A stretch of 64,000 nucleotides of DNA, taken from the NCBI RefSeq assembly GCF_049647105.1, contig NZ_JBARWZ010000147.1:1-64000 (forward strand), in the 5' to 3' direction. The DNA is from Actinophytocola sp049647105. Lineage in GTDB: Bacteria; Actinomycetota; Actinomycetes; Mycobacteriales; Pseudonocardiaceae. The first letter of the stretch is position 1, and every line of letters starts with the position of its first letter. The notes below the pieces were generated by a model. The model had not been told where the DNA came from and did no database searches. It saw only the letters and a program-made list of their open reading frames with translations. Positions 19,601 to 27,246 of the stretch are shown piece after piece. The position numbers and the translations under genes were made by a program.

Positions 19601-22600
19601 CAGTCCGGCGCCGCCCGGTTCGGCGTGCATCCGGCACTGCTCGACGCGGCCATGCATCCGATGGTGCTGCACCTGGACAAGAGCACGCAGAAGGCGCAAG
19701 CATGGCTGCCGTTCTCGTGGCGCGGGGTGCGGCTGCACCGCTCCGGCGCGACGGCCCTGCGCGTGCGGCTGGTGCCGGACGGCGCCAGCTCGGTGCGCGT
19801 GAGTGCGACCGACGACGACGGCAACCCGGTGCTCGACATGGAGTCGGTCGCGCTGCGGCCGGTGTCGACCGACCAGCTCGGCGGCGCCACGACCCCGGAG
19901 GCCGCGCTCTACACCAACGAGTGGGTCACCGTGCCAACCCCCTCGGGCCGCGACACGGCGGGCACCGGGATCCACCCGATCGAGGCGGGCACCGCGGTGC
20001 GGGAGGCCGTCTTCGGCACCCTCGCCGCCCTGCGTGATTCGCTCACCGGCGACGACCGCCTCGCCGTGGTCACGCGGCCGGACGACCTCGCGGGCTCGGC
20101 GGTGGCCGGACTGGTCCGGTCGGCCCAGACCGAGCACCCGGACAGGTTCGTGCTCATCGAGACCGCTGGCGACCTGGTCGACGCGGCGATCGCGTCGGGC
20201 GAGCCGCAGGTCGCGGTCCGCGACGGCGCGCTGACCGTCCCCCGGCTCACCCGCGCCGAGACCGCCACGTCGGACGACCGGCTGTTCGACCCGGCAGGCA
20301 CCGTCCTGCTCACGGGCGGCACCGGCGCGCTCGGTGGCGCGCTGGCCCGGCACCTGATCACCGAACACGGCGCGCGGCACCTCGTGCTGACATCGCGCCG
20401 CGGCCTGGACGCTCCCGGCGCGACCGGGCTCCGCGACGAGCTGACCGAGCTCGGCGCCCGCGTCGAGATCGCCGCCTGCGACGCCGCCGACCGCGACGCG
20501 CTCGCCGCGCTGCTGGCGACCATCCCGCACCTGGCGGGTGTGGTCCACGCGGCCGGTGTGCTCGACGACGGCATCCTCGAGTCGCTCACCGAGGAGCGGG
20601 TCGACGCGGTACTGGCGCCGAAGGTCGACGCCGCGCTCAACCTGCACGAGCTGACCGGTGACCGGGACACCGTCGAACTCTTCGTGTTGTTCTCGTCGGT
20701 CGCGAGCATCCTCGGCACCGCAGGGCAGGCGAACTACGCCGCCGCGAACGCGTTCCTCGACGGGCTCGCCGTGCACCGGCACGCACAGGGCAAGGCCGCG
20801 ACCGCGCTGTCGTGGGGCCTGTGGGAGCAGGACAGCGCGATGACGGCGAACCTCACCGAGGCCGACCGCGCACGGCTCAACCGGGGCGGTGTCCTCCCCC
20901 ACTCCGTCGCGGACGGGCTCGCCATGTTCGACGCGGCGTGCCGCACCGGCCTCCCGCACCTCGTCCCCGTGACGCTGGACCTCGCGGCGCTGCGCACCGC
21001 GACCACCGCTCCCCCGCCGCTGCAGGGGATGGTGAAGACCCCGCGCAAGCGGACCACCGGCAAGCCGACCGCGGCCGCGCTCACCGAGCGGCTCGCCGGG
21101 CGGACGGAAGACGAGCGGCGCACGTTCCTGCTGGAGGTCGTGCGCACGCAGGTGGCGTCGGTGCTGGCGATGCCGGACCCGGACGCACTCACCGCGACGC
21201 ACGCGTTCAAGCAGCTGGGTTTCGACTCGCTGACCGCGGTCGAGCTGCGCAACCGGCTCAACACGGCGACCGGCCTGCGGCTGCCCGCCACGCTCACGTT
21301 CGACTACCCCACGCCGGAGTCACTCGTCGAGTTCCTGCTCGCCGAGCTGGGTGAGGGACAGGAACAGCAGGCGGTCGCCGCGCGGGTGGTGGCGACCGAC
21401 GAGCCGCTCGCGATCGTCGGCATGGCCTGCCGCTACCCGGGTGGTGTGTCCACTCCGGACGAGTTGTGGGAGATGCTGACCGCGGGCGCGGACGGCGTTA
21501 CCCCGTTCCCCGCCGACCGCGGCTGGGACCTCGCGAACCTGTTCGACCCGGACCCCGACACCCCCGGCACCAGCTACGTCGACCAGGGCGGGTTCCTGCT
21601 CGACGCGGCCGAGTTCGACGCGGAGTTCTTCGGGATCAGCCCGCGCGAGGCCCTCGCCATGGACCCGCAGCAGCGCGTGTTCCTGGAAACCTGCTGGGAG
21701 GCACTGGAACGCGGTGGCCTCGACCCCGCCACGCTGCGTGGCACGGCCACCGGCGTGTTCACCGGCCTCATGACGCACGACTACGCGGCCCGCTCCAGCG
21801 CGGTGCCCGACGGCGTCGAAGGGTTCTGGGGCACCGGAACCGCGGGCAGTGTCGCCTCCGGCCGGGTCGCCTACACGCTCGGGTTCGAGGGCCCGGCGGT
21901 CACGATCGACACCGCGTGCTCCTCCTCGCTCGTGTCACTGCACCTTGCCGCGCAGGCGCTGCGCTCCGGCGAGTGCTCGCTCGCGCTCGCCGGCGGCGTG
22001 ACCGTGATGGCGACCCCCGGGCTGTACGTGGAGTTCTCCCGCCAGCGCGGTCTCGCGAAAGACGGCCGCTGCAAGGCGTTCTCGTCGGCCGCGGACGGCA
22101 CCGCGTGGGCGGAGGGTGTCGGTGTGCTGGTCGTGGAACGGCTGTCGGACGCACGCCGCAACGGGCACCCGGTGCTGGCGCTGCTGCGTGGCTCCGCGGT
22201 GAACCAGGACGGCGCGTCGAACGGGCTGACCGCGCCGAACGGGCCGTCACAGCAGCGGGTCATCCGCTCCGCGCTGGCGGGCTCCGGCCTCACGCCGTCC
22301 GATGTGGACGCGGTGGAGGCACACGGGACCGGCACGTCGCTCGGTGACCCGATCGAGGCGCAGGCGCTGATCGCGACCTACGGCCAGGACCGCGACCGGC
22401 CGCTGTGGCTGGGTTCGCTGAAGTCCAACATCGGGCACACGCAGGCCGCGGCCGGTGTCGGCGGCATCATCAAGATGGTCCTCGCCATGCGCAACAACCT
22501 GCTGCCGAGGACGCTGCACGTCGAAGAGCCCAGCGACAAGATCGACTGGTCCGCCGGCGCGGTGGAGCTGCTGACCGAGCCGGTGCCGTGGGTGCGCAAC

Positions 22601-25600
22601 GGCCACCCCCGCCGGGCGGGCGTCTCGTCGTTCGGTGTCAGCGGCACGAACGCGCACGTGATCATCGAAGAGGCGCCGACGGCGCCGGTGAGCGAGCCGG
22701 AAGACGGGCCACCCGTCGTGCCGTGGGTGCCGTGGGTGCTCTCGGCGCGGACCGAGCAGGCCCTGCTGGACCAGGCGGCACGACTGAGGTCCTTTGCGGA
22801 GTCGAAGCCGGAGCTGGCGCCGGCCGACATCGGCCGGTCGCTCGTGGAGTCCAGGGTCGGGTTCGACCACCGCGCGGTCGTGTACGGCGCGGACCGGGAC
22901 GAGTTGCTGCGTGGGCTGGAAGAGCTGACGACCGGCGTGGTGCGGGGCGGCAAGCTGGCGGTGTTGTTCACCGGCCAGGGCGCGCAGCGGGCCGGGATGG
23001 GACAGCGGCTGTACGAGACGTTCCCGGTGTTCGCGGACGCGTTCGACAACGTGTGTGCGTACTTCGAGACCGACGTCCGCGAGGTGATCCGGTCCGGGGA
23101 AGGACTCGACGACACCGGCAACACCCAGCCCGCGTTGTTCGCGTTCGAGGTGGCGTTGTTCCGGTTGCTGGCGTCGTGGGGTGTCAAACCCGACTACCTG
23201 GCCGGGCATTCGATCGGTGAGCTGGCCGCCGCGCATGTGGCCGGGGTGTGGTCGATCGAGGACGCGTGCACGGTCGTCGCCGCTCGTGGCCGGTTGATGC
23301 AGGCGCTGCCGCGTGGTGGCGCGATGATCGCGATCCAGGCGACCGAGGACGAGATCGCGCCGCACCTGACCGACACGGTCGGGATCGCGGCGATCAACGG
23401 GCCGCGGTCGATCGTGATCTCCGGTGAGGAAACCGCCGCCGAGGCTGTTGCGGCGCGGTTCGCGGACCGTAAGGCCAAACGGCTCACGGTCTCGCATGCG
23501 TTCCACTCGCCGTTGATGGACCCGATGCTCGACGAGTTCCGGGCCGTCGCCCAAGGCGTGACCTACCACGAGCCGACCATCCCGATCATCGGCGCAGAGC
23601 CCACCGACCCCGAGTACTGGGTGCGGCACGTCCGCGGCACCGTCCGGTTCGCCGACAACATCGCCGCACTCGAGTCGGCCGGGGTCCGCACGTTCGTCGA
23701 GGCCGGTCCGGACGCGGTGCTGACCGCGCTGGGCGGCGACGACTTCGTGCCCACCGCGCGGCGGGACCGCGACGAGGTCCGCACGGTGGTCGAGGCGCTC
23801 GGCGGGCTGCACCAGCGTGGCGTCCGGGTCGACCTGCCCGCGCTGTTCGCTGGCGCGGGCCGGGTGGACCTGCCGACGTACGCGTTCCAGCACCAGCGGT
23901 ACTGGCTGATCACGCAGGAGTCGGCGGGCAGCGCGACCGGGCTCGGGCTCGGCGCGACCGGCCACCCGCTGCTCGGTGCCGCGCTCGGTCTCGCCGACTC
24001 GGAGCGGGTCGTGCTCACCGGCAGGCTGTCGCTGCGCGACCACCCGTGGCTCGCCGACCACGTCGTGCTGGGCACGACGCTGGCACCGGGTGCCGCGCTG
24101 GTCGAACTGGCCCGCCGCGCGGCGGAACACACCGGCCTCGACGTCATCGACGAGCTGACGCTGCACGCACCGCTCGTGCTGAGCGAGACCGACGCGATGC
24201 ACGTCCAGGTCGAGGTCGGCGAGCCGGACGAGGCCGGACAGCGGCCCGTGCGGATCCACTCGCGCCGCGAGGGCGCCGACGACCAGTGGACCCAGCACGC
24301 GAGCGGCCTGCTCGCCACCGGCGACCACACTCCCGACCACGTCGGCGAATGGCCGCCGCCGGGTGCCGACCCGGTGCCGGTGGACGACGTGTACGACCGG
24401 ATCGCGGACCTCGGCGTCGACTACGGGCCGACGTTCCAGGGCCTCACCGCGGTGTGGCAGCGCGGGGACGACCTGTTCGCCGAGGTGTCGCTGCCCGACG
24501 GGCTCAGCCCGGACAAGTACGGCATCCACCCCGCGCTGCTGGACTCCGCACTGCACGCGATGTTCGTGCCGGAACGCGAGGACCGGCAGGTGGTGCTCCC
24601 GTTCAGCTGGAGCGGCGTGCGGATCGCTGGCACGAGCCCGACGGCGTTGCGTGTGCGGATCACGAAGACGGGCCAGGACGCGTACGCGCTGACGCTCACC
24701 GACCGCACCGGCGCGCCGGTGGCGAGCGTGGAGACCCTCGTCGCGCGGCCGGTCAGCGCGGACGCGCTGAACTCCGGCCCGGACTCGCTGTACCGGCTGG
24801 ACTGGGTGCCCGCTGGCCCCGCGTCCGACCCCGTCACCGCGGAAATCCTGCGCGTCGAGACCGACGATGTCGGCCAGGCCGTGCACGAGACGCTGGCGGC
24901 GCTGCGGAACGCACCCGACCGGCTGGCCGTGGTCACCCATGGCGCGACGACCGGCGAGAACCTGGCCGGTGCCGCGGTGTGGGGCCTGGTCCGCTCCGCG
25001 CAGACCGAGCAGCCGGACCGGTTCGTCCTCGTCGACACCGACGGTGACCTCGACGCGGCACTCGCGTCCGGTGAGCCGCAGGTCGCGGTCCGCGACGGCA
25101 AACTGCTGGTGCCCCGCCTGGCCAAGGCGACGTCCACTTCGGACGGACGACTGTTCGACCCGGACGGCACGATCCTGATCACCGGCGGCACCGGCGCCCT
25201 GAGCGCGGCACTGGCCCGCCACCTGATCACCGAGCACGGCGCGCGGCACCTGGTGCTGACCTCCCGCCGCGGCCCGGCGGCACCGGGAGCGGCGGAGCTG
25301 ATCGCGGAGCTCGGCGTCGAGATCGTCGCCTGCGACGCCGCCGACCGGGACGCGCTCAAGACGTTGCTGGACGGCATCCCGAACCTCGCGGGCGTGATCC
25401 ACGCGGCGGGCGTCGTCGACGACGGCACGATCGAGTCGCTGACCCCCGACCAGGTGGACGCGGTGCTGCGCCCGAAGGTCGACGCGGCGATGAACCTGCA
25501 CGAGCTGGCCGGTGACGTCGAACTGTTCGTACTGTTCTCGTCGGCGACGGGCATCCTCGGTACGGCGGGACAGGCGAACTACGCGGCGGCGAACGCGTTC

Positions 25601-26434
25601 CTGGACGGGCTCGCCATGCGACGGCACGCGGCGGGCCTGCCAGCGGTGTCGCTGTCGTGGGGCCTGTGGGCGCAGGACAGCGCGATGACGGCAAACCTCA
25701 CCGAGGCGGACCTGGCCCGCATCAACCGAGGCGGCGTGCACGCGCACACCGTCGAGGAGGGCCTCGCGCTGTTCGACGCGGCGTGCCGGTCCGGTGAGCC
25801 ACACCTGGTGCCGGTGAAGCTGGACCAGCGAACCCTGCGCACGGCGACGAACGTGGCACCCCCGCTGCGGTCGTTCGTGAAGGCCCGCCGCCAGACCAAG
25901 GCAGCGGTGGTCCCGCTGGCACAGCAACTGGCGGGCCGCACAGAGGAAGAGCAGCGCACACTGCTGCTGGACCTGGTGCGCACGAACGTGGCGACGGTCC
26001 TGGCACACGGCACCCCGGACACGATCTCGGCGGACCAGCAGTTCAAGCAGCTGGGCTTCGACTCGCTGACCGCGGTGGAGCTGAGGAACCGCCTGAACAC
26101 GGCGACCGGCATGCGCCTGCCCGCCACGCTCACGTTCGACTACCCGACCCCACAGGCGCTGGTGGCGCACCTGTTGTCCGAGGTGGGCGGCAGCCAGACG
26201 AAACTGCGCCTCCGCACCCTGGTCGACACGATCGCCAAACTGGAGACCGCACTGGAGGGCATCGAGTCCAAGGACACGGAGGACACCGACATCGCCGCGT
26301 CCCTCCAGCGCCTGCTCACCAAGTGGCGAGACAAGTCGCAAGCCGCCCCATCCCAGGAGAAGGACGACCTGGACGAAATCACGGCCGACGACCTCTTCGA
26401 CCTACTGGACGACGAACTGGGCGACGTGGCCTAA
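13634..26434 (+). CDS. Type I PKS: loading module plus two KS-AT-DH-KR-ACP modules
   Basis: This is a PKS of 4266 residues. The loading part has an adenylating-ligase domain (1-500, YTAGTTGPRKG; the usual catalytic Lys is Glu486), a degenerate KR-like segment (about 540-835, without a proper nucleotide loop or YAAAN) and an ACP (Ser894). Module 1: KS (953-1365, Cys1123), AT (Ser1551, HAFH), DH (His1835, HAVLDSILLP with Asp in place of the usual Gly), KR (from 2222, LDD, YAAANAF), ACP (Ser2532). Module 2: KS (Cys2762), AT (Ser3193, HAFH), DH (His3476, HVVLGTTLAP), KR (GGTGALSAAL with Ser for Gly, VDD), ACP (Ser4144). Residues 4165-4266 form a coiled, acidic C-terminal docking tail. All ATs predict malonyl-CoA and both modules predict double bonds, if module 1 DH works. 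The chain should pass to the PKS at 1-4599. ATG 13634. Confidence 0.95.
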   Translation: MPRTELLRPLPELLSENASRYGERVAFADSRRTVTHADLATRTARLAGHLTDLGVWPSDRVAVLLDGADGVAAVESIVAIGRSSAIAVPLDPALDDTELARLVADSGADTVITGAALAHRVTALAPAPQNVIVVGGPADGTTASFEELATTEPDSAPNDDLALDDLAFLVYTAGTTGPRKGVLSTQRNALWSMAAAYAPVVGLSEEDSLLWPLPVHGGLAHHLAVLAPIVVGASVRFADPVDLLAALADSTIVAGTPRILATLLDSPAPNLRAGLAVGAASDADLRTNFASAFSAPLLDVYTTTETCGPVALTWPRGEDTQASRCLPVPGLSVRIVDPLTGTDMGTGQEGELWVSGPNVMAGGYHNLPDATASVLRTGWYRTGDLARRDESGYLTVTGRLSDVIVVGDERVRPERAEAVLRAVAGVTDAAVAGRPDDELGATAVAFVVGEPDPAALLTACRDQLPPAAAPVEVFAVPAIPRTAAGEISRHRLLDLPARLLATTATGELFTLDWEPVANAVDSEPGDWVLVGPGALATDTEVFADTYPDLPALAEAVAAGRAAPDVACVELDADGMPPGEPRAFLADEQVAVTRLVLLTRGAVHAGGYSPEPGLAAAWAHAREIQKRYPCRIALVDADAVSPHALRGAVGSGHDEVAIRVEDLLRPRFTPVPATTGGQALGGTAVLVGKADEVLARHLTEAHGTTVVTAEDAAALAAILADRTGGAAVTAVVCTDPEPGTAQFAHEQTLALDLSAFVLLTTGYDTPATAFADALARHRAVLGLPSVAITWSPTGFLTLPEDRRTAMFDLALAAGAPSVVAARRNELATGSTAMLNAPGAEATLAALRDRLLTQTAADRTRTVLDLVHTETIAVLDSQAPATLDAETPFRQLGFDSLAAVQLRGRLCAATGLDLPATLIFDYPTPDTLVEHLLAELGVGDVTEQATTTVTARYDDPIAIVGMGCRFPGGVRTPDELWQLVVDGVDAVSAFPTDRGWDLAALFAGDGPGTISAQAGGFLHDAADFDAEFFGISPREALAMDPQQRLLLETSWEALERAGIDPTGLRGTDTGVFAGVPVQHYGRGGHAEEDGVEGFLITGIASSVASGRIAYVMGLEGPAMTVDTACSSSLVALHLAVQALRSGECSLAIAGGVTVMSGPETFTEFSRQGGLSPDGRCKAFSEDADGTGWSEGAGMLVVERLSDAQRNGHQVLAVLRGTAINQDGASNGLTAPNGPSQQRVIRQALANAGLAASDVDAVEAHGTGTMLGDPIEAQALLATYGQDRDRPLWLGSLKSNIGHAQAAAGVGGVIKMVMALRNEVLPRTLHVGEPTKKVNWSAGAMSLLTEPAEWPAGALVRRAGVSSFGMSGTNAHVIIEEAPPAEVTEPATTPPVVPWVLTARSEQALRAQALRLKSFVESRPALLPAQVGRSLLDTRARFDHRMVVTGADRDDLLVGLVSGTPFTGASGKLAVLFTGQGAQRAAMGQRLYGAFPVFAAAFDEVCAHFDPGLRDVIESGEGLDDTGNTQPALFAIEVALYRLLESWGVRPDYLAGHSIGELAAAHVAGVWSLEDACTVVAARGRLMRELPRGGAMIAIQATEAEIIPHLTDTVDIAAINGPDSLVISGDEGAAQAIAAVFTTQGRKTKQLTVSHAFHSPLMDPMLGEFRAVAESVTYHEPAIPIVGAEPTDPEYWVRHVRGTVRFADAVAALEAAGVRTFVEAGPDAVLTALTGSPQAIPLLRANRDELRTVADAFGRLAAVTTVDSAAFFPGAGVVELPTYAFQRRSYWLRPANLGDLGAAGLTATGHPLLGAMLGVADSDRLVLTWRLSLQAQPWLADHAVLDSILLPGTAFVELAGRAAEYNGHAAIEELTLRAPLRLTHETPMDLQVWTGRPDEHGRRTVEVYSRPADSGGGTDGEWTCHAAGVLTDDEVAAPATVDTEWPPSGAEPATTGDFYDWLLSRGFTYGPAFQGVQDVWQRGEELYAQVTLREDEQSGAARFGVHPALLDAAMHPMVLHLDKSTQKAQAWLPFSWRGVRLHRSGATALRVRLVPDGASSVRVSATDDDGNPVLDMESVALRPVSTDQLGGATTPEAALYTNEWVTVPTPSGRDTAGTGIHPIEAGTAVREAVFGTLAALRDSLTGDDRLAVVTRPDDLAGSAVAGLVRSAQTEHPDRFVLIETAGDLVDAAIASGEPQVAVRDGALTVPRLTRAETATSDDRLFDPAGTVLLTGGTGALGGALARHLITEHGARHLVLTSRRGLDAPGATGLRDELTELGARVEIAACDAADRDALAALLATIPHLAGVVHAAGVLDDGILESLTEERVDAVLAPKVDAALNLHELTGDRDTVELFVLFSSVASILGTAGQANYAAANAFLDGLAVHRHAQGKAATALSWGLWEQDSAMTANLTEADRARLNRGGVLPHSVADGLAMFDAACRTGLPHLVPVTLDLAALRTATTAPPPLQGMVKTPRKRTTGKPTAAALTERLAGRTEDERRTFLLEVVRTQVASVLAMPDPDALTATHAFKQLGFDSLTAVELRNRLNTATGLRLPATLTFDYPTPESLVEFLLAELGEGQEQQAVAARVVATDEPLAIVGMACRYPGGVSTPDELWEMLTAGADGVTPFPADRGWDLANLFDPDPDTPGTSYVDQGGFLLDAAEFDAEFFGISPREALAMDPQQRVFLETCWEALERGGLDPATLRGTATGVFTGLMTHDYAARSSAVPDGVEGFWGTGTAGSVASGRVAYTLGFEGPAVTIDTACSSSLVSLHLAAQALRSGECSLALAGGVTVMATPGLYVEFSRQRGLAKDGRCKAFSSAADGTAWAEGVGVLVVERLSDARRNGHPVLALLRGSAVNQDGASNGLTAPNGPSQQRVIRSALAGSGLTPSDVDAVEAHGTGTSLGDPIEAQALIATYGQDRDRPLWLGSLKSNIGHTQAAAGVGGIIKMVLAMRNNLLPRTLHVEEPSDKIDWSAGAVELLTEPVPWVRNGHPRRAGVSSFGVSGTNAHVIIEEAPTAPVSEPEDGPPVVPWVPWVLSARTEQALLDQAARLRSFAESKPELAPADIGRSLVESRVGFDHRAVVYGADRDELLRGLEELTTGVVRGGKLAVLFTGQGAQRAGMGQRLYETFPVFADAFDNVCAYFETDVREVIRSGEGLDDTGNTQPALFAFEVALFRLLASWGVKPDYLAGHSIGELAAAHVAGVWSIEDACTVVAARGRLMQALPRGGAMIAIQATEDEIAPHLTDTVGIAAINGPRSIVISGEETAAEAVAARFADRKAKRLTVSHAFHSPLMDPMLDEFRAVAQGVTYHEPTIPIIGAEPTDPEYWVRHVRGTVRFADNIAALESAGVRTFVEAGPDAVLTALGGDDFVPTARRDRDEVRTVVEALGGLHQRGVRVDLPALFAGAGRVDLPTYAFQHQRYWLITQESAGSATGLGLGATGHPLLGAALGLADSERVVLTGRLSLRDHPWLADHVVLGTTLAPGAALVELARRAAEHTGLDVIDELTLHAPLVLSETDAMHVQVEVGEPDEAGQRPVRIHSRREGADDQWTQHASGLLATGDHTPDHVGEWPPPGADPVPVDDVYDRIADLGVDYGPTFQGLTAVWQRGDDLFAEVSLPDGLSPDKYGIHPALLDSALHAMFVPEREDRQVVLPFSWSGVRIAGTSPTALRVRITKTGQDAYALTLTDRTGAPVASVETLVARPVSADALNSGPDSLYRLDWVPAGPASDPVTAEILRVETDDVGQAVHETLAALRNAPDRLAVVTHGATTGENLAGAAVWGLVRSAQTEQPDRFVLVDTDGDLDAALASGEPQVAVRDGKLLVPRLAKATSTSDGRLFDPDGTILITGGTGALSAALARHLITEHGARHLVLTSRRGPAAPGAAELIAELGVEIVACDAADRDALKTLLDGIPNLAGVIHAAGVVDDGTIESLTPDQVDAVLRPKVDAAMNLHELAGDVELFVLFSSATGILGTAGQANYAAANAFLDGLAMRRHAAGLPAVSLSWGLWAQDSAMTANLTEADLARINRGGVHAHTVEEGLALFDAACRSGEPHLVPVKLDQRTLRTATNVAPPLRSFVKARRQTKAAVVPLAQQLAGRTEEEQRTLLLDLVRTNVATVLAHGTPDTISADQQFKQLGFDSLTAVELRNRLNTATGMRLPATLTFDYPTPQALVAHLLSEVGGSQTKLRLRTLVDTIAKLETALEGIESKDTEDTDIAASLQRLLTKWRDKSQAAPSQEKDDLDEITADDLFDLLDDELGDVA

Positions 26435-26457
26435 CCCCCGCCCCGCAGGGCGCGATG

Positions 26458-26505
26458 CTGATCAGGCGCTTTCAGGACGTCGAACGCCTCAAAGCGCCTA
26501 ATCAG
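26458..26505. terminator. Bidirectional hairpin after the large PKS
   Basis: CTGAT-C-AGGCGCTTT pairs with AAAGCGCCT-A-ATCAG around an 18-base loop that itself contains a short inverted repeat. It lies 24 bases after the PKS stop, between convergent genes, and is one member of a GCGCTTTC/GAAAGCGC hairpin family seen at several gene ends in this window. Confidence 0.7.
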
Positions 26506-26568
26506 GGACATCCGCATCGCATCCCGAGAAGGGCGCAAGCCCGCCACCAAGGGGCTCCCTTCCATCCC

Positions 26569-26608
26569 GGAGACCTGCCCCTCCGGCGAAGAGCCGCCGG
26601 AGGCAAAC
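26569..26608. repeat. Copy 1 of a 40-bp dispersed repeat
   Basis: A 40-base block beginning GGAGACCTGCCCCTCCGGCG and ending GCCGCCGGAGGCAAAC recurs at 48839-48878 with one mismatch. It carries its own inverted repeat CCTCCGGC/GCCGGAGG. A partial further copy of its GGAGGCAAAC end follows at about 26620-26640. Confidence 0.7.
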
Positions 26609-26662
26609 CCAGTGAGAAGCCCCCGGAGGCAAACCGGTGAGGCAAAACGCAAGCAGGCTCGG

Positions 26663-27178
26663 TCAGGTGAACAGCCAGCCGAACGCGGTGTGGGTCGCGA
26701 GTACCAGCAGTGCGCTCCACGTGGTCGCGCCGACCACCAGCCACACCAGCAACCGCTGACGCGCCAAGCCGAGCGCGGACCCCAGCACCGCGGACACCCA
26801 CGTCCCGAACAACGCGGGCCCGACCAGCCCGAAACCGGCAGGCCCGAACCGGGTCAGCACCCGGCGCGCCTTCTCCATCCTGGCCGCCCGCCGCACCGCG
26901 GCGCGCTCCGCGCGTTCTTCCGGATCCCCCTGACGACGGCGCCGCAGACGGCGGATGAGACGAACCAGCAGGAGATGACGGAAGACACGCAGCCGAGGAC
27001 GTCGGCGCGCACGCAGCCACTCCATCGCGAACAACGCGATCACGAAGCTCGCCGCCGCGCTCGCCGACACCGCGAGCACCGTCGCCCAGGCAGGCAGCCG
27101 CAACGCAAGCCCGACCGGCGCGGCGGTGGACGGGCCCGCGAAGAAGCCGGTCAGCCACACAGACCAGAAGCGCCCCAC
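26663..27178 (-). CDS. Membrane protein, possible small multidrug export family
   Basis: This is a protein of 171 residues with four or so hydrophobic helices split by a very basic loop (residues 55-100, rich in Arg). The helix GRFWSVWLTGFFAGPSTAAP and the later GPAGFGLVGPALFGTWVSA recall the small multidrug export (Sm_multidrug_ex) family, from memory and not certain. GTG 27178 is chosen because GGAGG lies six bases upstream; longer starts run into the next intergenic region. It is downstream of and co-oriented with the acyl ligase gene (68-base gap). It could be a standalone chromosomal gene. Confidence 0.65.
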   Translation of the reverse strand: MGRFWSVWLTGFFAGPSTAAPVGLALRLPAWATVLAVSASAAASFVIALFAMEWLRARRRPRLRVFRHLLLVRLIRRLRRRRQGDPEERAERAAVRRAARMEKARRVLTRFGPAGFGLVGPALFGTWVSAVLGSALGLARQRLLVWLVVGATTWSALLVLATHTAFGWLFT

Positions 27179-27246
27179 GGCGACCTCCCTGAACAGCGCG
27201 GGAGGCGCGCCCGGACAACTCCAGGACGCGCCTCCCGCGGCAGGTC

